Source: Pseudomonadota bacterium (GTDB lineage: Bacteria; Pseudomonadota; Alphaproteobacteria; Sphingomonadales; Sphingomonadaceae). Taken from it: DNA of 5,402 bases. Of the stretch, positions 1 to 3,928 are shown one piece after another. The position numbers and the translations under genes were made by a program. The stretch lies in the NCBI GenBank assembly GCA_023424275.1, contig JAFAED010000072.1:1-5402 (forward strand), written 5' to 3'. Under the pieces are notes generated by a model. It was not told the origin of the DNA and did no database searches. It saw nothing but the letters and a program-made list of their open reading frames with translations. The stretch's first letter is position 1. Every line of letters begins with the position of its first letter.

Positions 1-1
1 G

Positions 2-316
2 CATTACCAGACGACCCAGTCGATCCTGAACGTGATCGATTTCGGCATGACGATCGAGGAGGCGGCCGATGCGCCGCGTCTGCTGCTCCCGATCTCGCCC
101 GACGGCAGCCAGCGCGAGCTGGTCCTGCGCGTCGTCGATGGCGAATTTTCCCAGGAGTTGCTCGATGCGACCGGCCTCGAAATCAAATCGATCCCGCCCG
201 CCGAGGCGCGCTTCGCGCAGGGCCTATGGGTTGCGGTCCGGCGCGATCCGGCGACTGGTGACCTCACGGCCATTTCGCCGCGCTATACAAATGGGCAGGC
301 TGTGGCGATTCCCTGA
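2..316 (+). CDS. ggt: Gamma-glutamyltransferase family protein, C-terminal fragment (5' end outside window)
   Basis: The reading frame is open from the left edge and ends at TGA 314-316, giving 104 residues. Seen: it begins HYQTTQSILNVIDFGM, followed by TIEEAADAPRLLLP and ending NGQAVAIP. Known: the run QT.LNVIDFGM..EEA.DAPR is typical of the small subunit of gamma-glutamyltransferases, Ntn hydrolases that cleave glutathione and other gamma-glutamyl compounds, usually in the periplasm. The self-cleavage threonine and the glycine-rich loop that define the active site lie upstream of the window, so catalytic competence cannot be judged. The piece has about the length expected from that helix to the end of the family, so the C-terminus looks intact. 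The gene converges with the epoxide hydrolase 69 bp away, and nothing links the two functionally. A gamma-glutamyltransferase-like acylase of the same fold is the main alternative. Confidence 0.75.
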   Translation, partial: HYQTTQSILNVIDFGMTIEEAADAPRLLLPISPDGSQRELVLRVVDGEFSQELLDATGLEIKSIPPAEARFAQGLWVAVRRDPATGDLTAISPRYTNGQAVAIP

Positions 317-335
317 CCAAGGCTCAGCCGGATAC

Positions 336-360
336 CATCGTCGCGCCCGCCGGGGCGATG
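336..360. other. Weak imperfect stem-loop in the convergent gap, possible bidirectional terminator
   Basis: The gap between the two converging stop codons (317-385) contains an imperfect hairpin. CATC (336-339) can pair with GATG (357-360), and GCCC (345-348) with GGGC (353-356) around a GCCG loop, with a five-base bulge on the left side. The position suits a shared terminator for both genes. No T-run follows on either strand, so it is not a textbook intrinsic terminator. The rest of the gap shows nothing recognisable. Confidence 0.25.
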
Positions 361-385
361 CTGCAATTCGCTATCGGCGTCGAGC

Positions 386-1522
386 TTATCTGAACGTCCG
401 GAAAGCCTTGCGCACTTCGTCGACAAAAATTGCCGATTGCTCCCAGGCGGCAAAATGCCCGCCGCGATCGACCTCGTTCCAATAGAAGAGGTTCGTCCAG
501 TCGCGTTCGGCCCAGATGCGCGGGGCGCGATAGAATTCGCCGGCAAAGATCGTCGCGGCCATCGGGAGATCGATTTGACCGGCCGAATAGCCCCCGAAGC
601 CGGTGCGGAAGACCTCCCAATAGAAACGCGCGGACGAGGTTGCGGTGTTCGTGAACCAGTAGAGCGAAATATTATCGAGGATGGTATCGAACCCCAACGC
701 CGGTCCTTCATGGCCGTCGTTGCCCGACCATGCGTCGATTTTTTCGAACATCCATGCCGCTTGCGCTACCGGTGAGTCCGCCAGGCCATAGCCGAGCGTC
801 TGGGGCCGCGTACCCTGGATGCTCGCATAGGCACTGCCGTCGCTCTGGAAACTTGCCAGGCTGGCGAGGGCGCGCCTTTCTTCGTCGGTCGGGTCGACGG
901 GGGCGGTCATCGGGAACACCAGCGGCAAATTCACATGGGCCGCGGCAAGACCTTCGGGGCGGAGTTGGGCGAGGCGATGCGTGATCAGCGAACCCCAATC
1001 GCCCCCCTGTGCCACCCAGTGCGTATATCCCAGTTTCTGCATCAGCACGCCCCAGGCGCGCGCCGTACGTTCGGAATTCCACTCGGCAACGGTCGGGCGC
1101 TGCGAGAATCCGTAGCCCGGGATTGAGGGAATGACGACATCGAAGGCGTCCGACGCCTTGCCGCCATGCGCGACAGGGTCGGTGAGCGGACCGATGCTAT
1201 CGAGGAACTCGACCACCGACCCCGGCCAGCCATGCGTCAATATGACGGGCAGCGCGCCGGCGTGCGGCGAACGAACATGGATGAAGTGGATGTCGAGGCC
1301 GTCGATTGCCGTGCGATATTGCGGGTGCTGGTTGATGCGCTCCTCGAACCGGCGCCAGTCGTGCCGATGGCGCCAATGATCGATCAACTGGCGCGCGGTG
1401 TCGAGTTGCACACCTTGGCTCTTGTCGGCGACCACTTCGCGGTCCGGCCATCGGACGCGCTCAAGTCGTGCCCTCAAATCCTCGATTGCATCTTGCGCTA
1501 TCTGGACCTTGAACGGAGTCAT
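386..1522 (-). CDS. Epoxide hydrolase, EHN-type alpha/beta hydrolase (378 aa)
   Basis: Predicted to hydrolyse an epoxide to a vicinal diol through an Asp-linked ester. No signal peptide is visible, so it is probably cytoplasmic. Residues about 1-107 match the epoxide hydrolase N-terminal (EHN) domain (start MTPFKVQIAQDAIEDLRARL, then RVRWPD), and the alpha/beta hydrolase fold follows. Visible motifs: the oxyanion-hole motif HGWPGS at 97-102, the nucleophile motif GGDWG at 173-177 (Asp175), the lid segment IQGTRPQT..YGLADSPV from about 235, and GGHFAAWE with the base His356. By analogy with microsomal epoxide hydrolase, Glu329 (FAGE) is the likely charge-relay acid, and Tyr232 and Tyr301 are candidate lid tyrosines. 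Length fits the family, and the triad looks complete. An ATG at 1561 would add 13 residues unlike the family's N-terminus. The ATG at 1522 is preferred because GGAGA sits six bases upstream and the EHN homology begins there. The gene lies 118 bp downstream of the dehydrogenase on the same strand. The substrate is unknown. Confidence 0.93.
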   Translation of the reverse strand: MTPFKVQIAQDAIEDLRARLERVRWPDREVVADKSQGVQLDTARQLIDHWRHRHDWRRFEERINQHPQYRTAIDGLDIHFIHVRSPHAGALPVILTHGWPGSVVEFLDSIGPLTDPVAHGGKASDAFDVVIPSIPGYGFSQRPTVAEWNSERTARAWGVLMQKLGYTHWVAQGGDWGSLITHRLAQLRPEGLAAAHVNLPLVFPMTAPVDPTDEERRALASLASFQSDGSAYASIQGTRPQTLGYGLADSPVAQAAWMFEKIDAWSGNDGHEGPALGFDTILDNISLYWFTNTATSSARFYWEVFRTGFGGYSAGQIDLPMAATIFAGEFYRAPRIWAERDWTNLFYWNEVDRGGHFAAWEQSAIFVDEVRKAFRTFR

Positions 1523-1528
1523 CGAACT

Positions 1529-1533
1529 TCTCC
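1529..1533 (-). promoter_or_regulatory. Ribosome binding site that fixes the epoxide hydrolase start
   Basis: On the minus strand GGAGA lies six bases before the ATG at 1522. No comparable site precedes the in-frame ATG at 1561, so this site argues for the shorter 378-residue protein. Confidence 0.75.
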
Positions 1534-1540
1534 ATTGAAT

Positions 1541-1570
1541 ATTGCCTGACGTTTTCGGCAATTGTGCCGA
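1541..1570 (-). repeat. Two overlapping inverted repeats in the leader of the epoxide hydrolase gene
   Basis: ATTGCC (1541-1546) is the reverse complement of GGCAAT (1557-1562) with a 10-base loop. TCGGCA (1555-1560) is the reverse complement of TGCCGA (1565-1570) with a 4-base loop. They share bases 1557-1560, so an RNA could form only one at a time. They lie 19-48 bases upstream of the preferred start at 1522, just before its ribosome binding site. Neither is followed by a T-run. A regulatory role is unproven, and six-base arms can occur by chance. Confidence 0.4.
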
Positions 1571-1576
1571 GATGTC

Positions 1577-1596
1577 TGCGGTGCGGTGCGGTGCGG
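1577..1596. repeat. Perfect pentanucleotide tandem repeat, (TGCGG) x4
   Basis: Four exact head-to-tail copies of TGCGG fill positions 1577-1596 in the noncoding gap between the dehydrogenase and epoxide hydrolase genes. The last copy overlaps the left arm of the 12-bp inverted repeat that starts at 1593. The tract is noncoding for the preferred starts, so copy-number change would alter spacing only and no reading frame. Confidence 0.85.
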
Positions 1597-1634
1597 GGTG
1601 GCGATGCGATCGGTTGGCGCCGTCGCCACCCCGC
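1593..1634 (-). terminator. Strong 12-bp perfect hairpin just after the dehydrogenase stop, without a U-tract
   Basis: GCGGGGTGGCGA (1593-1604) is the exact reverse complement of TCGCCACCCCGC (1623-1634), separated by an 18-base loop. In the minus-strand transcript the stem begins six bases after the dehydrogenase stop codon (1643-1641). The position suggests a transcription terminator, a 3' end that protects the mRNA, or a partial stop between the dehydrogenase and the epoxide hydrolase. The bases after the stem on the minus strand are GC-rich with no T-run, so a classical intrinsic terminator is doubtful. The hairpin is certain as sequence and its role is inferred. Confidence 0.5.
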
Positions 1635-1640
1635 CGGCCG

Positions 1641-2594
1641 TCATTCCACCAATGTCTCGCTCAGTGCCCAAAGCCGTTCGGCCAATTCGGGGTCGCTTGC
1701 CCAGGACTTGACGCCTCGCGCCGCGCCCTCTCCGGCTTCGGGGGCCACGTCGCAGTCTTCGCAATAGACGCCCCCGAGCCCTTCGAGTTGGGGGCTGACG
1801 GCGCACCACAGCTGGGTGGCGGCGCCCTGCGGAATATTCTTTCGATCGTTCGCGGGGTCGACGATCGCGGTGCCGCCGGGATCCATGATATTATGCTGAA
1901 CAAGCGTCTCGGCGGGCGCGTGACGCATCAGGCCCGTCAGGATCGCGCCGGGGTGAAGGGAGAAGGCCCGGATTCCACGGTCCCGATATCGCGCATCCAG
2001 CGCGACGGCGAATAGCGCATTTGCGGTCTTGGATTGACCATAAGCGACAGAGGCATCGTAAGGCCGCCGCAAAAAGCCGGGGTCGTCGAAATCCACCGCG
2101 CCGTGAAAATGTCCGCGCGACGAGACTGAGACGACACGCGCTCCGCCGGCCTTCTCGAGCGCCGGGAGCAGGCGCTGTACCAGTCGAAAATGGCCGAGAT
2201 GGTTGACCGCGAACTGCCCCTCATTGCCGCTCGCGTCGCGAAACAGCGGCGGGATCATGATTCCGGCGCTGTTGATCAATATGTCGAGCGATGCGCCAGA
2301 CGCCAGGAAGTCGTCTGCAAATCTGTCGACGGACGCGCGGTCGACAAGGTCCATGGGGCGCACGGTCAGGCGCGGTACCCCAGCCGTTTGCGCAACTGCC
2401 TTCGACACGTCGCGTGCGGGGACGATGACATCGGCGCCGGCTTCGGCAAGGAGGCGCGCGCTTTCCAACCCAAGGCCGGAATAGCCGCCCGTCACGATTG
2501 CGGTCTTTCCCGTCAGGTCGATTCCGCGGATGACGTCGCTGGCAGTGGTGAAGGCGTCGAAACCCGAATGAATCGGCTGCTGCATTATACGCAT
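1641..2594 (-). CDS. Short-chain dehydrogenase/reductase, WWOX/retinol-dehydrogenase-like (317 aa)
   Basis: An NAD(P)-dependent oxidoreductase of the classical SDR superfamily, predicted to interconvert an alcohol and a carbonyl in the cytoplasm. Seen in order: the cofactor motif TGGYSGLG at 35-42 on a Rossmann fold, a DL pair at 82-83, the NSAG motif at 108-111, the structural Asn131 in NHLGHF, the catalytic Ser (158 or 159, in VSVSSRGH), and YGQSK with Tyr185 and Lys189. All catalytic residues are present. The NHLGHF...VSSRGH pattern and the C-terminal GGVYCEDC segment (274-281) resemble the WW-domain-oxidoreductase or retinol-dehydrogenase-like branch. That segment carries an uncommon Cys-x-x-Cys pair (278, 281). 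Length is normal for this branch. The start at 2594 is chosen because AAGGGAG lies five bases upstream; the ATG at 2585 would leave 14. The gene sits between the AraC-type regulator and the epoxide hydrolase, all on one strand. Substrate and cofactor preference are not evident. Confidence 0.93.
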   Translation of the reverse strand: MRIMQQPIHSGFDAFTTASDVIRGIDLTGKTAIVTGGYSGLGLESARLLAEAGADVIVPARDVSKAVAQTAGVPRLTVRPMDLVDRASVDRFADDFLASGASLDILINSAGIMIPPLFRDASGNEGQFAVNHLGHFRLVQRLLPALEKAGGARVVSVSSRGHFHGAVDFDDPGFLRRPYDASVAYGQSKTANALFAVALDARYRDRGIRAFSLHPGAILTGLMRHAPAETLVQHNIMDPGGTAIVDPANDRKNIPQGAATQLWCAVSPQLEGLGGVYCEDCDVAPEAGEGAARGVKSWASDPELAERLWALSETLVE

Positions 2595-2599
2595 ATTGG

Positions 2600-2606
2600 C
2601 TCCCTT
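2600..2606 (-). promoter_or_regulatory. Ribosome binding site of the dehydrogenase
   Basis: On the minus strand AAGGGAG stands five bases before the ATG at 2594. It favours that codon over the second in-frame ATG at 2585. Confidence 0.75.
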
Positions 2607-2622
2607 GTCTGACGCAAAGCGG

Positions 2623-2642
2623 CGTCCGGATGACGTCGGACG
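2623..2642. repeat. Inverted repeat upstream of the dehydrogenase, possible operator
   Basis: CGTCCG (2623-2628) is the exact reverse complement of CGGACG (2637-2642), with an 8-base spacer, 28 bases upstream of the dehydrogenase start. A dimeric repressor or activator could bind here, or the RNA could form a short hairpin. The GTCCG core also occurs in the direct repeats of the regulator/receptor region, but the arrangement (inverted here, direct there) differs. No convincing -35/-10 pair was found in the surrounding 126-bp gap. Confidence 0.35.
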
Positions 2643-2720
2643 AGAGAAGTAGGGAGGCGTTGGCGCGCGATTAGGTTCAAGACATGCCGGATTGAATATA
2701 CCAAGATGGGAGCGGCCAGA

Positions 2721-3791
2721 TCAGCTCGCGCGAAGCTCGCCGATCGTCTGGCCGGTCCACCGCCGGATGGCGCGGCGCAGGTTCGCGCTGTCGCTGAACC
2801 CCACTTTCCACGCGACATCGTCGACGCTCATCCGGGTCGTCTGCAAATATTCGATTGCCAGCTTGCGGCGCACATCGTCGACGATCTCGCCATAGCTCGT
2901 ATCTTCGGCCGCGAGCCGCCGCCGCAGCGTCCGTTCCTGCAAGCCGAGTTGATCGGCAATCGCGGTCATCGAGGGGAAATGGTTCGGAGCAAGCAGCAGC
3001 AGTTGATAGACCTCACCCGACAGGCCCGAGGATATCCGCGATTGACCGATCAACCGGTCGCAGGTTTCCTCCAGCATCGTGCGCGTCAGCCGGTTGCCGA
3101 GTTCGGGGGTCTGGTCGAGGATGCCGATCGGATAGTGAAGTTCGTTCGCTTCCTGCGCATAGAGGCAGGGGCAGGACAACTCGCGTTCGTCTGCTGTCGC
3201 ATGGGCGTCCTCGGCCAGCGCGAACAGCGCGCGAACGGGCAAATTGTCCGCGCCCGCCGTATCGCGAATATGCGTGTAGGTCATTTTCATCTGCTGGCGG
3301 ACAAGGAAGGTGCGCAGGTCGCTGCTCATCACGTCGCGATAGATTTCGCGAAACTGCCAAATCGCAACCTCGCCCTCGACGCGCCAGCCAAGCCGGACGG
3401 TGGGGGTGGCGAGCGGCTGGTATCGCACCGCAAAGTCGAAGAAGTCGCGCATCGTCGGCGAGCACATCAGCGCATAGCCGTACATGCCATAGGCCGAGAG
3501 GTGGAGCCGCGAGCCGATCGTGAAGGCGTCGCTGAACTCGGCGCCGGCGGCGACGATATTTTCGCATGCCGCAAGATATTGTCCGATCGACGTCAATGTA
3601 TGCGGGTCGCGCACTTCGGCGAGAGTCAGGCCCGTGCGGTCGAGCACGGTTTCGGGCGTGATGCCGCGGCCCGCGACGGCGTCGATGACGGTCGCCAGCT
3701 TGAACGGGGCAAAGATGCGCTGGTTTAGCGATGGAAAGCCGACGCGCGCATTGCGGTTCGCGGCTGCGCCCTGATCGTCGTCGACCGTCAT
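2721..3791 (-). CDS. AraC-family transcriptional regulator with AraC-type ligand-binding N-terminal domain (356 aa)
   Basis: A DNA-binding regulator that probably senses a small ligand. Residues about 30-215 match the 'arabinose-binding' N-terminal domain common in proteobacterial AraC proteins of roughly 330-360 residues (for example SIGQYLAACENIV, then YGMYGYALMCSPTMRDFFDF). The C-terminal 85 residues carry two helix-turn-helix units: about 274-296 (MTAIADQLGLQERTLRRRLA) and 321-346, ending in the family signature GFSDSANLRRAIRRWTG (331-347). The domain is complete. Two starts are possible. The ATG at 3812 has a poor ribosome site and abuts a repeat that looks like an operator. The ATG at 3791 has AAAAGGGG six bases upstream and is preferred; it drops seven residues. 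The gene is divergent from the TonB-dependent receptor and upstream of the dehydrogenase and epoxide hydrolase, so these are its likely targets. The ligand is unknown. Regulators of this class often control lipid, steroid, amino-acid or aromatic catabolism. Confidence 0.93.
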   Translation of the reverse strand: MTVDDDQGAAANRNARVGFPSLNQRIFAPFKLATVIDAVAGRGITPETVLDRTGLTLAEVRDPHTLTSIGQYLAACENIVAAGAEFSDAFTIGSRLHLSAYGMYGYALMCSPTMRDFFDFAVRYQPLATPTVRLGWRVEGEVAIWQFREIYRDVMSSDLRTFLVRQQMKMTYTHIRDTAGADNLPVRALFALAEDAHATADERELSCPCLYAQEANELHYPIGILDQTPELGNRLTRTMLEETCDRLIGQSRISSGLSGEVYQLLLLAPNHFPSMTAIADQLGLQERTLRRRLAAEDTSYGEIVDDVRRKLAIEYLQTTRMSVDDVAWKVGFSDSANLRRAIRRWTGQTIGELRAS

Positions 3792-3797
3792 GCTCTG

Positions 3798-3805
3798 CCC
3801 CTTTT
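3798..3805 (-). promoter_or_regulatory. Ribosome binding site that fixes the AraC-type regulator start
   Basis: On the minus strand AAAAGGGG lies six bases before the ATG at 3791. The in-frame ATG at 3812 lacks a comparable site, so the 356-residue form is preferred over a 363-residue one. Confidence 0.65.
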
Positions 3806-3812
3806 GTCTCAT

Positions 3813-3844
3813 ATGTCCGCTAAAGACACAGCGATGTCCGTTAA
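3813..3844. promoter_or_regulatory. Candidate AraC-type operator: two 11-bp direct repeats spaced 21 bp
   Basis: ATGTCCGCTAA (3813-3823) and ATGTCCGTTAA (3834-3844) match at 10 of 11 positions in the same orientation. Their starts are 21 bp apart, two turns of the helix. AraC-family dimers typically bind tandem half-sites with this geometry. The pair lies 22 bp upstream of the regulator's preferred start and 85 bp upstream of the receptor start. It could therefore serve both autoregulation and activation of the receptor. That the adjacent regulator is the binder is inference. Confidence 0.6.
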
Positions 3845-3887
3845 TGCTCTTACCAGCGGCTTTGGCAAATCATAAGCAGCACATCAA

Positions 3888-3903
3888 GCCGGCAGAGTCC
3901 GGC
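3888..3903 (+). repeat. Small inverted repeat in the receptor leader
   Basis: GCCGG (3888-3892) and CCGGC (3899-3903) form a 5-bp stem around a 6-base loop, 25 bases before the receptor ATG. CCGGCA also recurs directly at 3889-3894 and 3899-3904. It could be a leader hairpin, but it is short and GC-rich and may be chance. Confidence 0.25.
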
Positions 3904-3913
3904 ATGCACAGCG

Positions 3914-3924
3914 AGGGAAGAGGA
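3914..3924 (+). promoter_or_regulatory. Purine-rich ribosome binding region of the TonB-dependent receptor
   Basis: AGGGAAGAGGA precedes the ATG at 3929. AGAGGA ends four bases before the codon and AGGGA ends ten bases before it, so either could pair with the 16S rRNA tail. It supports 3929 over the internal ATG at 3968, which has no such site. Confidence 0.6.
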
Positions 3925-3928
3925 CCAT

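Noticed and set aside
1534..1561. Minus-strand TTGCCG-N16-TTCAAT as a sigma-70-like promoter for the epoxide hydrolase
   Set aside because: Each box matches only 4 of 6 consensus bases, and transcription would begin inside or after the ribosome binding site at 1529-1533.
1523..1561. A longer epoxide hydrolase starting at the ATG at 1561
   Set aside because: The added 13 residues do not resemble the EHN domain, and the strong ribosome binding site sits directly before the ATG at 1522.
1542..2015. A plus-strand frame antisense to the end of the dehydrogenase
   Set aside because: There is no homology, and it is a shadow of the SDR coding frame.
2664..2685. A second copy of the 21-bp-spaced direct-repeat operator upstream of the dehydrogenase (minus-strand ATGTC at 2685-2681)
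   Set aside because: Only the five-base ATGTC core matches, and no second half-site is present 21 bp away.
2706..3728. A 340-codon plus-strand open frame opposite the AraC-type regulator
   Set aside because: It lies almost entirely antisense to a gene with clear family motifs, its translation is Arg/Ala/Gly-rich with no recognisable domain, and long shadow frames are common in GC-rich DNA.
3850..3878. TTACCA-N17-TAAGCA as the receptor promoter, next to the direct repeats
   Set aside because: The -10 match is too poor to report as a feature. The placement beside the candidate operator is suggestive only.
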